From Aeromonas allosaccharophila (lineage in GTDB: Bacteria > Pseudomonadota > Gammaproteobacteria > Enterobacterales > Aeromonadaceae): a DNA stretch of 64,000 nucleotides. The stretch covers positions 1-64,000 of the forward strand of contig NZ_CDBR01000091.1 of NCBI RefSeq assembly GCF_000819685.1, in the 5' to 3' direction. The notes below the pieces were generated by a model, which worked only from the letters and a program-made list of their open reading frames with translations, did no database searches and was not told the DNA's origin. Each line of letters begins with the position of its first letter. Positions within the stretch are counted from its first letter, which is position 1. The position numbers were made by a program, and so were the translations under genes. Below are positions 1-9,273 of the stretch, in pieces.

Positions 1-1182
1 GCTTCGCTGTTTGAGACGGCCGAGCCAGAGGCTCAAGCCCGCCGTCAGGATGAGGACCAGTTCAATTCCCATGACTAGACCGCCAAGCTCGCCTTGCTCC
101 CAGAAGGGGTGCAGGTAAAGCCCCCCTAGACTGGCTCCCAGATAGTAGGCCACCAGATAGAGGGAGGAGGCGAGGGCGCGGTTGTGTTCGACATGATGAC
201 CGACCCAGGCACTGGCGCAGGCGTGTGCCAGGAAAAAGCCGAAGCTGGAGACCAGCAAGCCGCTCAGGATCCCGAGCAGACTGCCCTGCAGCAGCCACAG
301 ACTGCCGATGGCCATCAGCGCGATCCCGACCAGCAGCATGCGTTGTGCCCCCCAGCGGTTGGCGAAACGGCCGCTCAGGGAGGAGGCGACCGTCCCCGAA
401 AGATAGGTGAGAAACAGCATGCCAAGCCACTGGGTGGGCAGGGAGAAGGGTGGCTTGGCCAGCAGGAAGGTGAGATAGCTGAACTGGTTCAGAAACACCA
501 TGAAGTTGAGCCCCCCGATAAGGTAAGCCCCTACCAGCAAGGGATTGGTCAGGTGTTGCTGCAAGGCGCGGGCAAATTGACTGTGAACGGGGGCGCTCGC
601 CACAAAGCGGGTCTGATGGGGCAGCAGCCAGAAGACCAGCGGCAGCAGCGACAGGCTGATAACACCAATCCCCAGAAAGGTGTGCTGCCAGTCGCCAAAC
701 CAGCCCGCCAACAGGCCACCGACCACCCGACCGGCAATGCCTCCGAGGGAGTTGGCGGCAATATAGACCCCAACCGCCGAGAGCAGCGCCCGTTTGCTGA
801 ACTCTTCCCCCATATAGGCAATCGCAGTAGCTGGTAACCCGGCCAGCAGCGCCCCCTGCAGGATGCGCAGCAATAGCAGGGAGCTGAACTGTTCAACCAG
901 CGGGATCAACAACGAGAGCAGGATCGCCAGGGTGAGGGTACCCAGCATGACCTGCCGACGGCCATGGCGATCCGCCAGTCTGGCGCAGATCAGCAGGGAG
1001 GCGGCGAGGCCTGCGGTACAGCCTGCCAGGGTCCAGCTGGCCGAGAGGGAGTTGACCGAGAAGACCTCGGCAATCAGGGGTAACAGGGGATGGGTCTGGT
1101 AGAGGTTCAGAAACACCAGAAAAGAGCCCAGGCTGAGGGCCAGGGTTGCACGTATCCACTCGCGACTTCCGACTTCAATCAT
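1..1182 (-). CDS. MFS transporter, YnfM-like exporter (3' end cut by window)
   Basis: Major facilitator superfamily inner-membrane transporter, probably a drug or metabolite exporter; the substrate cannot be told from sequence. The reading frame runs from an ATG at the right end to the window edge (394 codons, no stop reached), so the last few residues are missing; YnfM-type proteins are about 400 residues. Many hydrophobic helices are visible, and the loop between helices 2 and 3 carries the MFS signature-like ARLADRHGRRQ. It is divergent from a LysR regulator 95 bp away, an arrangement that usually means the regulator controls the exporter. Confidence 0.85.
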   Translation of the reverse strand, partial: MIEVGSREWIRATLALSLGSFLVFLNLYQTHPLLPLIAEVFSVNSLSASWTLAGCTAGLAASLLICARLADRHGRRQVMLGTLTLAILLSLLIPLVEQFSSLLLLRILQGALLAGLPATAIAYMGEEFSKRALLSAVGVYIAANSLGGIAGRVVGGLLAGWFGDWQHTFLGIGVISLSLLPLVFWLLPHQTRFVASAPVHSQFARALQQHLTNPLLVGAYLIGGLNFMVFLNQFSYLTFLLAKPPFSLPTQWLGMLFLTYLSGTVASSLSGRFANRWGAQRMLLVGIALMAIGSLWLLQGSLLGILSGLLVSSFGFFLAHACASAWVGHHVEHNRALASSLYLVAYYLGASLGGLYLHPFWEQGELGGLVMGIELVLILTAGLSLWLGRLKQRS

Positions 1183-1230
1183 TGCGTATTGTCCTGACAG
1201 CTTTTGGTCAGGGTAGAGTCCTTGCGGTTA

Positions 1231-1247
1231 TAAATATAATATATTTA
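1231..1247. promoter_or_regulatory. AT-rich inverted repeat in MFS/LysR intergenic region
   Basis: A perfect 7-bp inverted repeat with a 3-bp centre (TAAATAT-aat-ATATTTA) in the 95-bp gap between the divergent MFS and LysR genes. LysR proteins normally bind dyads with a T-N11-A core between the gene pair, and this dyad fits that position. The assignment as operator is inference; it could also be part of a -10 region. Confidence 0.4.
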
Positions 1248-1277
1248 AGTTATCTATCTCATAAGACGAATTGATAC

Positions 1278-2153
1278 ATGGATCTGAAACAGCTCACCTA
1301 TCTGCTGGCGGTCAGGGATGCCGGTTCGTTTACCAAGGCTGCCAACAGCCTGCATGTGGCACAACCTGCCATCAGCATGGCCATCGCCAAACTGGAGCAG
1401 CAGCTCGAGTTGCGGCTGTTTGATCGGCAGGACCGGACGGTACGGCTCACCCCGGAGGGGGAGGTGCTCTGTCGCCATGCCGAGCGCCTGCTGTTGCAAA
1501 TGCATCAGGCCGAGGCCGAGATGGCCGAACTGAAGGGGTTGGAGCGGGGGGAGGTGCGGATCGGGATCCCCTATATGATGGGCTCCTACTATTTTCCCCC
1601 TCGTCTGATGGCCTTCAAGCATCGCTATCCCGGGCTCAAGATCCGGGTCGAAGAGGCAGGTACCCGCGAGTTGCTCAGCCGGATGGTGGATGGCTCCCTC
1701 GATCTGGCCATCCTCATCACCAGTGATCTGCCGCCCGCCATCGAGGGGGCACATCTGCTAAGCGAAGAGATGTTGATGGTGGTGGGGGACGATCACCCCC
1801 TGCGCGGCGAACCGGCCGTGACCCTCTCGCAGTTTTTTGCTCAGGAGTTGGCGCTGTTTCGCCGCGGTTTCTATCACCGCGAGCATATGGAGGCGCAGGC
1901 CCAGAGCCTTGGCGTAGAACCCGATATTGCCTTCGAGAGCAATCTGATCCCTCTGCTAAAGGCAGTGGTGCGGCAAGGCTTTGCGGTGACCACCTTCTTG
2001 CGAATGGTGCTGGAAGAGGAGCTGGATCTGAGCGGTGTGCCTTTCGACCCGCCCATCTATCTCGATCTCTGCGTGGCGTGGCGGCGTGGCGATCCGCTCT
2101 CCATGGCCAATCGAGCCTTGCGCGATTTCCTGCTCAAGGATCGCCCGGCCTGA
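1278..2153 (+). CDS. LysR-family transcriptional regulator
   Basis: DNA-binding regulator of 291 residues, the usual LysR length. The N-terminal winged helix-turn-helix spans about residues 1-60 (MDLKQLTYLLAV start, then the recognition segment HVAQPAISMAIAKLE). The remainder is a periplasmic-binding-protein-like effector domain from about residue 90. It most likely controls the divergent MFS exporter and itself. The inducer is unknown. The start ATG is supported by the alignment of the HTH with the family; no homologue can be singled out by eye, so no gene name is given. Confidence 0.9.
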   Translation: MDLKQLTYLLAVRDAGSFTKAANSLHVAQPAISMAIAKLEQQLELRLFDRQDRTVRLTPEGEVLCRHAERLLLQMHQAEAEMAELKGLERGEVRIGIPYMMGSYYFPPRLMAFKHRYPGLKIRVEEAGTRELLSRMVDGSLDLAILITSDLPPAIEGAHLLSEEMLMVVGDDHPLRGEPAVTLSQFFAQELALFRRGFYHREHMEAQAQSLGVEPDIAFESNLIPLLKAVVRQGFAVTTFLRMVLEEELDLSGVPFDPPIYLDLCVAWRRGDPLSMANRALRDFLLKDRPA

Positions 2154-2216
2154 TGGTGGCGGGCCCTTGCTGAAAATTTGTTACTATTAATGGTGGGTTC
2201 GCTTGAGGGCTACACC

Positions 2217-3173
2217 ATGAAACTGCAGCAATTGCGCTATATCGTCGAGGTGGCGAACCACAGGCTGAATCTGTCGGCCACCGCCGAGAGCCTCTTCACC
2301 TCCCAGCCCGGGATCAGCAAACAGGTGCGGATGCTGGAGGATGAACTGGGGATCCAGATCTTCGAGCGCAGTGGCAAACACCTGACCCAGATCACCCCCA
2401 TCGGTCGGGATGTGATCAAGGTAGCCGCCGAGGTGCTGGACAAGGTCGCTACCATCAAGGTGATGGCCAGGCAGCATGTGCATCCGGAGCAGGGAACCCT
2501 CACCATTGTGGCCACTCATCTGCAGGCTCGCTATATTCTGCCCGCCATCCTCAAGGGCTTCATAGCCCGCTTTCCCAAAGTCGCCGTAACGCTGATGCAG
2601 GGGAGTGCGGCGCAGTGCCGCGCAGCCGTGCATGATGGCGCTGCCGATCTGCTGCTTGCCGATGAACCGGAGGAGGGGAGCGATCTGCTGATGCTCCCCT
2701 CATTTCAGTGGCAACGGGGCTTGGTGCTGCTAAAGGATCATCCGTTGGCCAAAGCGACATCGCTGGCCCCGGCCGAACTGGTCGAGTTTGCGCTGGTGAC
2801 CGACGGAAGGCCGCTCTCAGCCACTCATGGCACCGATTGCGCTCATGCCGAGAGCCGGATCGCCTGTTGTGCGAGCGACAGCGATGTGCTCAAGACCTAT
2901 GTCAGACAAGGGATGGGCATCGGGGTGATGGCCACCTTTGCCTGGGAGCCCCAGCGCGATGGCGATCTGCTGCTCAAGGTGGTGCCCTGGCTACCTGGTG
3001 GTGTGGCCGCAATCGGTCTGCGCAGAGGGGCGTTTTTGTGCGGCTATCTGTATGACCTGATTGGCCGTCTCGCGCCGCAATTGACTCGCGAGCGGGTCGA
3101 TCAATGCTGCGCTGCCCGCACTGGCGAAGAGCTTGATGCACTGCTGGTCAATCTGACCGTGCCAGTGCGATAG
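2217..3173 (+). CDS. CysB-like LysR-family regulator
   Basis: LysR regulator of 318 residues. Its first 60 residues match CysB/Cbl closely (MKLQQLRYIVEVANH; TSQPGISKQVRMLEDELG; FERSGKHLTQ), so it belongs to the CysB subgroup that governs sulfate assimilation genes and senses acetylserine or sulfate-pathway metabolites. The effector domain is more divergent than the HTH, so it could be cysB itself, a Cbl-type paralogue or a CysB-fold regulator of something else. The ATG at the start of MKLQQ is preferred over an upstream in-frame codon because the family begins there. It is followed by a terminator shared with convergent ribA. Confidence 0.8.
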   Translation: MKLQQLRYIVEVANHRLNLSATAESLFTSQPGISKQVRMLEDELGIQIFERSGKHLTQITPIGRDVIKVAAEVLDKVATIKVMARQHVHPEQGTLTIVATHLQARYILPAILKGFIARFPKVAVTLMQGSAAQCRAAVHDGAADLLLADEPEEGSDLLMLPSFQWQRGLVLLKDHPLAKATSLAPAELVEFALVTDGRPLSATHGTDCAHAESRIACCASDSDVLKTYVRQGMGIGVMATFAWEPQRDGDLLLKVVPWLPGGVAAIGLRRGAFLCGYLYDLIGRLAPQLTRERVDQCCAARTGEELDALLVNLTVPVR

Positions 3174-3202
3174 CCTGGGTCGGTGTGTGACTGTCTCAAG
3201 AA

Positions 3203-3227
3203 AAACGCCTCCGAATTGGAGGCGTTT
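3203..3227. terminator. Bidirectional terminator, cysB-like gene / ribA
   Basis: A 10-bp perfect hairpin (AAACGCCTCC / GGAGGCGTTT) with A- and T-runs on the two sides, lying between the convergent LysR gene and ribA, so it can serve both. Confidence 0.85.
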
Positions 3228-3254
3228 GACTATCTGGCATCTGTCAATGCAGGC

Positions 3255-3848
3255 TCACTTCTTCAGCATGTGATCCAGCTTGTTGGCCTTGGTTGACAGA
3301 TAGAACTCGTTGTGGGGATTGCGCCCTTCCTGCAACGGCACCCGTTCGGCCACCGGAATGCCGAAGGATTCCATGGCTTTCATCTTGCGCGGGTTGTTGG
3401 TCATCAGTTTGAGGGACTTGACCTCAAGCTGCTTGAGCATGTCGGCGCAGATGGTGTAATCGCGCATATCGGCGGCGAAGCCCAGGGCCACGTTGGCCTC
3501 AACGGTATCGGCACCCTGATCCTGCAGGTGATAGGCACGGATCTTGTTGAGCAAACCGATGCCACGGCCCTCTTGACGCACATACAACAACACGCCACGA
3601 CCCGCCTTGGCGATATTTTCCATGGCGGCCTGCAACTGGAAACCGCAGTCACAACGCAGGCTGAACAGGGCGTCTCCGGTCAGGCACTCTGAGTGGATCC
3701 GGCCCAGTACAGGCTCTTCACCGGTAATGTCGCCCATCACCAGTGCTGCGTGATCCTTGCCTGTGCCGGTTTCCTGAAAACCTACCAGCGTGAAGGTGCC
3801 CCAGGGGGTTGGCAATTTTGATTTGGCCACGAGGGTAACGCTGCTCAT
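3255..3848 (-). CDS. ribA: GTP cyclohydrolase II
   Basis: First step of riboflavin synthesis: opens GTP to 2,5-diamino-6-ribosylamino-pyrimidinone phosphate, formate and pyrophosphate in the cytoplasm. 197 residues against 196 in E. coli. The zinc-binding cysteines lie in [19 protein letters not shown] (about residues 54-72), and the GTP-binding segment [10 protein letters not shown] follows. It is a stand-alone RibA, not the RibBA fusion found in many bacteria. A Shine-Dalgarno AAGGAGC precedes the ATG. I saw no FMN riboswitch in its short leader. Confidence 0.96.
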   Translation of the reverse strand: MSSVTLVAKSKLPTPWGTFTLVGFQETGTGKDHAALVMGDITGEEPVLGRIHSECLTGDALFSLRCDCGFQLQAAMENIAKAGRGVLLYVRQEGRGIGLLNKIRAYHLQDQGADTVEANVALGFAADMRDYTICADMLKQLEVKSLKLMTNNPRKMKAMESFGIPVAERVPLQEGRNPHNEFYLSTKANKLDHMLKK

Positions 3849-4096
3849 AGGTTGCTCCTTACTGCTAACGGCTCAAAAAAGGGGGCCAGTTTAGCGCGCC
3901 TTGTCGGCAACGACCATAAGAACAAGTCCCTGCATTGCTTAATGAAATGTCCAGGTAAGAGACAAGCACCGCTGCCCGCCGGGGTTTTGGTCCTTTGTGC
4001 GGATTGATGACTGCCAGGCTCACCACATTCGGGTATAATCGGCGCCCATTAACCCACCCCCTCGGGATGGGAGCAACACAGTGCAGGAGAGAAGTT

Positions 4097-4789
4097 ATGC
4101 CTCAGATGGCCCCCGTGATGACAATTGATGGCCCCAGTGGCGCAGGAAAAGGCACCTTGTGCCAGCTGCTCGCCGAGAAGCTGGGTTGGCACTTGCTGGA
4201 CTCGGGCGCCATCTATCGGGTGTTGTCCCTGGCCGCTCTGCATCACGATGTAGCGCTGGACAGTGAAGCCTCATTAGTACCGCTGGCCGCCAATCTGGAT
4301 GTGCAATTTCAGGTTGAAGGGGATCTGGTCAAGGTGATCCTGGAAGGGGAAGATGTCTCACGAACCATCCGCACCGAAGAGGTGGGCAATGCCGCCAGTA
4401 AAATCGCCGCCTTCCCCCGGGTGCGTGAAGCCTTGCTGCGCCGTCAACGGGCATTTCGTCAGGCTCCGGGTCTGATCGCCGATGGCCGCGACATGGGCAC
4501 AGTGGTTTTCCCCGAGGCCGAGGTGAAAATTTTCCTCGACGCCAGCGCCGAAGAACGGGCTCAGCGCCGCTATAAGCAGTTGCAAGATAAGGGCTTTGAT
4601 GTTAACTTTGAGCGTCTTTTAACCGAGATCCGGGAACGTGACGATCGCGACAGAAATCGCGCTACTGCGCCCCTGAAACCGGCAGAAGATGCTCTGGTGG
4701 TAGACTCTACCGCCATGACCATAGATGACGTGCTGGCAACAGTGCTCGCCTATGCAGAGCAACAACTTGGTGATGCCAGCGCAAGCTGA
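4097..4789 (+). CDS. cmk: Cytidylate kinase
   Basis: Phosphorylates CMP and dCMP to the diphosphates. 230 residues (E. coli 227). The P-loop is GPSGAGKGT near residue 11; [11 protein letters not shown] and a lid rich in arginines (ERDDRDRNR) follow. The start ATG is chosen because it has an AGGAGAG Shine-Dalgarno just upstream and gives the family N-terminus; the frame is open for 34 further codons upstream. It sits directly before rpsA, the same cmk-rpsA-ihfB order as in E. coli. Confidence 0.95.
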   Translation: MPQMAPVMTIDGPSGAGKGTLCQLLAEKLGWHLLDSGAIYRVLSLAALHHDVALDSEASLVPLAANLDVQFQVEGDLVKVILEGEDVSRTIRTEEVGNAASKIAAFPRVREALLRRQRAFRQAPGLIADGRDMGTVVFPEAEVKIFLDASAEERAQRRYKQLQDKGFDVNFERLLTEIRERDDRDRNRATAPLKPAEDALVVDSTAMTIDDVLATVLAYAEQQLGDASAS

Positions 4790-4883
4790 CACCCGGTCGT
4801 CTGCACCAAGGATGGCGCAGATTATTTAAAACAGCCCCGCTTGCGCCGGATTGCAAGTGGATGTTTCATTTGTGACATAAACA

Positions 4884-6554
4884 ATGATCGAATCTTTTGC
4901 TCAACTCTTTGAAGAGTCCCTGAACGCCGTTGAAACCCGTCAAGGTTCCATCGTCAAGGGTACTGTCGTTGCTATCGAGAACGGTTTCGTACTGGTTGAC
5001 GCCGGTCTGAAATCCGAGTCCGCTATTCCGGCTGAAGAATTCAAGAACGCCATGGGCGAGCTGGAAATCAACGTCGGCGATACCGTTGATGTGGCTCTGG
5101 ACTCTATCGAAGATGGTTTCGGCGAAACCAAGCTGTCCCGCGAAAAAGCCAAGCGCCACGAAGCCTGGCTGCAGCTTGAGAAGGCATACGAAGAGCAAGC
5201 TACCGTTATCGGTATCATCAACGGCAAGGTCAAGGGTGGTTTCACCGTTGAACTGAACGGCATCCGTGCCTTCCTGCCGGGTTCTCTGGTTGACGTGCGT
5301 CCGATCCGTGACACCGCTCACCTGGAAAACAAAGAACTCGAGTTCAAAGTCATCAAGCTGGACCAGAAGCGCAACAACGTTGTTGTTTCCCGTCGTGCCG
5401 TGATCGAGACCGAGAACACCTCCGAGCGTGAAAGCCTGCTGGCTAACCTGCAAGAAGGTCAAGAAGTTAAGGGTATCGTCAAGAACCTGACCGACTACGG
5501 TGCATTCGTAGATCTGGGCGGTGTTGACGGCCTGCTGCACATCACCGACATGGCGTGGAAGCGCGTTAAGCATCCTTCCGAAATCGTCAACGTTGGCGAC
5601 GAGATCGCTGTCAAGGTTCTGAAGTTCGACCGCGAGCGTACCCGTGTATCCCTGGGTCTGAAGCAGCTGGGCGAAGATCCCTGGGTTGCTATCGCCAAGC
5701 GTTACCCGGAGACCACCCGTCTGTCTGGCCGCGTGACCAACCTGACCGACTACGGCTGCTTCGTTGAAATCGAAGAAGGCGTTGAAGGCCTGGTACACGT
5801 ATCCGAGATGGATTGGACCAACAAGAACATCCACCCGTCCAAAGTTGTTAACGTTGGCGACGTGGTTGACGTGATGGTTCTGGACATCGACGAAGAGCGT
5901 CGTCGTATCTCCCTGGGTCTGAAGCAGTGCAAATCCAACCCGTGGCAGCTGTTTGCCGAAACTCACGCCAAAGGCGACCGTGTTTCCGGCAAGATCAAGT
6001 CCATCACTGACTTCGGTATCTTCATCGGTCTGGATGGCGGCATCGACGGTCTGGTTCACCTGTCTGACATCTCCTGGAACAACCAGGGCGAAGAAGCCGT
6101 GCGTGAATTCAAGAAAGGCGACGAGATCGAGGCCGTTGTTCTGCAAGTGGATCCGGAGCGTGAGCGCATCTCCCTGGGTGTCAAGCAGATCGAAGAAGAC
6201 CCGTTCAACAAGTACCTGGCTGACAACAAGAAAGGTGCTATCGTGAAGGGTAAGGTTACCGAGGTTGATGCCAAAGGTGCCGTTATCGAACTGGCTGACG
6301 GCGTAGAAGGCTACCTGCGTGCCTCCGACGCTGCTCGTGACCGTGTAGAAGACGCCACTCTGGTGCTGTCTGTTGGTGACGAAGTAGAAGCTAAATTCAT
6401 GGGCGTTGATCGTAAGAACCGCACCGTAAGCCTGTCTGTCCGTGCTAAGGACGAGGCTGATGAGCGTGTTGCTATCGATAGCCTGAACCAACAAGAAGAA
6501 GTTGTGTTCAGCAATGCTATGATGGAAGCGTTCAAAGCCGCCAAGGGTGAGTAA
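4884..6554 (+). CDS. rpsA: 30S ribosomal protein S1
   Basis: Six tandem S1 (OB-fold) RNA-binding repeats over 556 residues, nearly identical to E. coli S1 (557). The first two bind the ribosome and S2; repeats 3-6 (units ending in the [16 protein letters not shown] motif) bind mRNA leaders and let the 30S subunit start on structured or weak-SD messages. The codon choice is noticeably more biased than in neighbours (CTG, CGT, GGT, AAC), as expected for a very highly expressed gene. The start ATG lacks a recognisable Shine-Dalgarno, as in E. coli rpsA, where a structured leader without SD serves S1 autoregulation. Confidence 0.98.
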   Translation: MIESFAQLFEESLNAVETRQGSIVKGTVVAIENGFVLVDAGLKSESAIPAEEFKNAMGELEINVGDTVDVALDSIEDGFGETKLSREKAKRHEAWLQLEKAYEEQATVIGIINGKVKGGFTVELNGIRAFLPGSLVDVRPIRDTAHLENKELEFKVIKLDQKRNNVVVSRRAVIETENTSERESLLANLQEGQEVKGIVKNLTDYGAFVDLGGVDGLLHITDMAWKRVKHPSEIVNVGDEIAVKVLKFDRERTRVSLGLKQLGEDPWVAIAKRYPETTRLSGRVTNLTDYGCFVEIEEGVEGLVHVSEMDWTNKNIHPSKVVNVGDVVDVMVLDIDEERRRISLGLKQCKSNPWQLFAETHAKGDRVSGKIKSITDFGIFIGLDGGIDGLVHLSDISWNNQGEEAVREFKKGDEIEAVVLQVDPERERISLGVKQIEEDPFNKYLADNKKGAIVKGKVTEVDAKGAVIELADGVEGYLRASDAARDRVEDATLVLSVGDEVEAKFMGVDRKNRTVSLSVRAKDEADERVAIDSLNQQEEVVFSNAMMEAFKAAKGE

Positions 6555-6567
6555 TCCTTGATGCAAG

Positions 6568-6596
6568 AAAAGGGCGGCATTGCGCCGCCCTTTTTT
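6568..6596 (+). terminator. rpsA terminator
   Basis: GGGCGGC-attgc-GCCGCCC hairpin followed by six T, 15 bases past the rpsA stop; ihfB then has its own promoter space. Confidence 0.9.
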
Positions 6597-6646
6597 ATCC
6601 TGGCAAAATGAATATTGCATGTGATCGGGGAAGGAGATTTAACGTT

Positions 6647-6931
6647 ATGACCAAATCAGATCTCATCGAACAACTGGCATCCAGCCGCATGCATATGCCG
6701 GCCAAGGATGTCGAAGCCGCCATCAAGGAGATCCTTGAACAGATGGCGTCGACCTTGCAAAACGGCGACCGGATTGAAATCCGCGGATTTGGCAGTTTTT
6801 CACTGCACTATCGTGCGCCCCGTGTGGGACGCAACCCCAAGACTGGGGACAAGGTTGAACTGACCGGGAAATATGTCCCGCACTTCAAACCTGGCAAAGA
6901 GTTGCGCGAGCGCGTCAACATCATTGAATAA
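6647..6931 (+). CDS. ihfB: Integration host factor subunit beta
   Basis: 94-residue DNA-bending protein of the HU/IHF family, same length as E. coli IhfB ([10 protein letters not shown] start). It forms a heterodimer with IhfA and bends DNA about 160 degrees; the intercalating arm contains [11 protein letters not shown] with the conserved proline. The ATG is preceded by AAGGAGA; the frame extends 13 codons upstream but that part is not family-like. Placement after rpsA is conserved across gammaproteobacteria. Confidence 0.97.
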   Translation: MTKSDLIEQLASSRMHMPAKDVEAAIKEILEQMASTLQNGDRIEIRGFGSFSLHYRAPRVGRNPKTGDKVELTGKYVPHFKPGKELRERVNIIE

Positions 6932-6941
6932 TGCAGAAATG

Positions 6942-6969
6942 GGCATACCTCGGGTATGCCTTTTTTGTT
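6942..6969 (+). terminator. ihfB terminator
   Basis: GGCATACC-tcg-GGTATGCC hairpin followed by TTTTTTGTTTTT, ten bases after the ihfB stop. Confidence 0.9.
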
Positions 6970-7092
6970 TTTGGCGCCGATTCCTGTGCCAATCGTCTTG
7001 TTTCTTAAACTCTTTTCCCATTCACTCTAGAGTCTGCCTGCGATTTTAAGGATAATCAGCCTCTCATTAGATGATACTGACAGGGAGCTCTT

Positions 7093-7377
7093 ATGAAGCG
7101 TATTTTGGCCCTCATTCCGCTGGTGCTGGTGTTTGTTCTGACCTTGGCGCTGGGCTCACAAAACGGCCAGCTGGTTCAGTTCAATTACCTGATTGCTCAG
7201 GGCGAGTTCTCGCTTGCCATGTTGTTGGGCTTCTTCTTCGCTGGTGGTTTTTTGCTGGGCTGGCTGGTATTCGGCCTGCTGTTCCTGCGCCTGAAAATGC
7301 AAAACCGCACCCTCAACCGCACCATGCGTCGTCAATCCCGCGAGTTGGAGCTGGCCCGGTCACCGGGTAAGGAATAA
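7093..7377 (+). CDS. lapA: Lipopolysaccharide assembly protein A (LapA/YciS)
   Basis: Small inner-membrane protein of 94 residues with two hydrophobic helices (about residues 5-20 and 42-65) and a basic cytoplasmic tail. LapA works with LapB in control of LPS synthesis at the inner membrane. The DUF1049 core (LGSQNGQLVQFNY) is visible. It opens a three-gene run lapA-lapB-pyrF with short gaps, identical to yciS-yciM-pyrF in E. coli. The ATG has GGGAGCTC upstream as a plausible ribosome site. Confidence 0.92.
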   Translation: MKRILALIPLVLVFVLTLALGSQNGQLVQFNYLIAQGEFSLAMLLGFFFAGGFLLGWLVFGLLFLRLKMQNRTLNRTMRRQSRELELARSPGKE

Positions 7378-7386
7378 TGTTCCTCA

Positions 7387-8553
7387 ATGCTTGAACTGCT
7401 TTTCCTGCTGTTGCCCATCGCCGCCGGTTATGGCTGGTACATGGGTCGCAGGAGTGTTCGCCAGGACACCCAGAAACAGAGTAACCAGTTTTCCCGCCAG
7501 TATGTGGCGGGCCTCAACTATTTGCTGTCCGATGAATCCGACAAGGCGGTGGATCTCTTTATCCAGCTGCTTGAGGTGGACAGTGAAACCATCGAAACAC
7601 ACCTCTCCCTCGGCAACCTGTTTCGCCAGCGCGGGGAGGTCGATCGTGCCATCAAGATCCACCAGAATCTGGTGACCCGTCAATTGACCCGGGAGCAGCG
7701 CCAGCTGGCCTTGCAGGAGCTGGCTCGCGATTTTCTGGCTGCCGGTCTGCTAGACCGTGCTGAAGCGCTCTGGAATGAGCTGTGTGACGACAGCGATTAT
7801 GAAGAGACGGCGCTGGCACAGCTGTTGATCATCCATCAGCAGCTGCGGGATTGGGACAAGGCCATCGATGTGGCGGTTCGTCTGCAAAAATATCAGGGCA
7901 AGAAGCTGGCCGACCCCATTTCCCATTTCTATTGCGAACAAGCCGAGATTGCGCTGCGCGAGGGCAATAAAGGGGAGGGGCTGGCCAAGCTCAAACGGGC
8001 GCTCACCATCAATCCGGCATGTGCCCGGGCCAGTTTGCGTCTTGCTGAGCTCGCCATGGCAGAGGGGGAGTATGAGCAGGCCAGCAAGGAGTTGCTGCGG
8101 GTGTTCGAGCAGGATATCGACTTTGCGTCCGAGGCTATGCCCAAATTGCTCGAGTGCTATCAGCAGTTGGGCCGCACGCCTGCGTTAATCCCGCTGCTTG
8201 AAAAGGCGGTGGAAGATCACGCCGGTGTCAGCGTGACCCTTGCCCTTGCCAAGCTGGTTGAAGAGCGTGATGGCCTGAGCCAGGCCCGTTCACTGGTGCT
8301 GCGTCAACTGCGTCGTCACCCGTCGATGAAAGGTTTTTACCAGCTGGTGGGTTTTCAGCTGGCCGGTGCGGAGGAGGGACCTGCCAAGGAGAGCCTCGAA
8401 CTGCTGCAACAGCTGGTCGGCGAGCAGATCAAAATCAAGTCAACCCACAAGTGTCGGCAGTGCGGCTTTGCCACTCACTCGCTGTTCTGGCAGTGCCCGT
8501 CTTGTCGCCAGTGGGGTTCCATCAAGCCGATCCGTGGTCTGGACGGTGAATAA
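7387..8553 (+). CDS. lapB: Lipopolysaccharide assembly protein B (LapB/YciM)
   Basis: 388-residue membrane-anchored TPR protein. In E. coli LapB recruits LpxC to FtsH so that LPS and phospholipid synthesis stay balanced. One N-terminal helix (MLELLFLLLPIAAGYGWYMG) anchors a series of TPR repeats across residues 30-340; the C-terminus ends in a rubredoxin-like metal knuckle, CRQC...CPSC, from about residue 356, which is characteristic of LapB. It starts nine bases after lapA, indicating an operon. Confidence 0.95.
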   Translation: MLELLFLLLPIAAGYGWYMGRRSVRQDTQKQSNQFSRQYVAGLNYLLSDESDKAVDLFIQLLEVDSETIETHLSLGNLFRQRGEVDRAIKIHQNLVTRQLTREQRQLALQELARDFLAAGLLDRAEALWNELCDDSDYEETALAQLLIIHQQLRDWDKAIDVAVRLQKYQGKKLADPISHFYCEQAEIALREGNKGEGLAKLKRALTINPACARASLRLAELAMAEGEYEQASKELLRVFEQDIDFASEAMPKLLECYQQLGRTPALIPLLEKAVEDHAGVSVTLALAKLVEERDGLSQARSLVLRQLRRHPSMKGFYQLVGFQLAGAEEGPAKESLELLQQLVGEQIKIKSTHKCRQCGFATHSLFWQCPSCRQWGSIKPIRGLDGE

Positions 8554-8571
8554 CAAGCAATAGGATGTGAG

Positions 8572-9273
8572 ATGCAAGATCCCAAAGTACTGGTAGCGCT
8601 GGATTATCAGCACGAGGCAGATGCCTTAGCGTTCATTGAACGTATCTCTCCGGCCCAGTGCCGTCTCAAGGTAGGCAAGGAGATGTTTACCCTGTTTGGC
8701 CCGCAGTTTGTACGCCAGCTGGTGGCCAAGGGATTCGATGTCTTTCTGGATCTGAAGTTTCACGATATTCCCAATACCGTTGCCAAGGCCGTGGCAGCCA
8801 GTGCCGAGCTCGGTGTCTGGATGGTCAACGTGCATGCCAGTGGTGGTGAGCGGATGATGCGTGCCGCCAAAGAGGCGCTACTGCCTTATGGCGACAAGGC
8901 GCCGCTGCTGATTGGGGTCACCGTGCTGACCAGCATGGAGCAGTCCGACATGATCCCCCTTGGTCTGGATGTGAGCCCGGCCGAGCAGGTGATCCGGCTG
9001 GCTACTTTGACCAAGACATCCGGTCTGGATGGGGTGGTCTGCTCTGCCAACGAGGCCCATGAGCTGAAAGCCTTGCTGGGCGCCGATTTCAAGCTGGTGA
9101 CCCCGGGCATTCGCCCGACCGGTTCAGCGGTGGGCGATCAGCGCCGGGTGATGACCCCCAAAGCGGCGGTCGAGGCGGGTTCCGATTATCTGGTTATCGG
9201 TCGCCCCATTACCCAGGCTGCCGATCCGGCCGCCATGCTGGCCAGTATCAATGCCGAGCTGGCTGGTGCGTAA
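8572..9273 (+). CDS. pyrF: Orotidine 5'-phosphate decarboxylase
   Basis: Last step of UMP synthesis. 233-residue TIM barrel, same class as the E. coli enzyme. The catalytic Lys-Asp array is in [13 protein letters not shown] (about residues 57-69); the substrate phosphate site is near VTPGIRP and VIGRPI. It follows lapB by 18 bp in one operon. Its last 26 bases overlap the 3' end of the convergent rhombosortase gene, and a strong hairpin lies just beyond its stop, inside that gene. Confidence 0.96.
   Translation: MQDPKVLVALDYQHEADALAFIERISPAQCRLKVGKEMFTLFGPQFVRQLVAKGFDVFLDLKFHDIPNTVAKAVAASAELGVWMVNVHASGGERMMRAAKEALLPYGDKAPLLIGVTVLTSMEQSDMIPLGLDVSPAEQVIRLATLTKTSGLDGVVCSANEAHELKALLGADFKLVTPGIRPTGSAVGDQRRVMTPKAAVEAGSDYLVIGRPITQAADPAAMLASINAELAGA

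Noticed and set aside
3849-3960. FMN riboswitch before ribA
   Set aside because: The short leader has none of the conserved RFN elements; in this group the element is usually ahead of ribB.
4866-6620. 584-codon open frame antisense to rpsA
   Set aside because: It is the shadow of a highly codon-biased gene; the protein has no family features and the plus-strand product is clearly S1.
7071-7370. Alternative frame over lapA
   Set aside because: The overlapping frame starting at 7093 gives LapA with two membrane helices; the other frame has no recognisable content.
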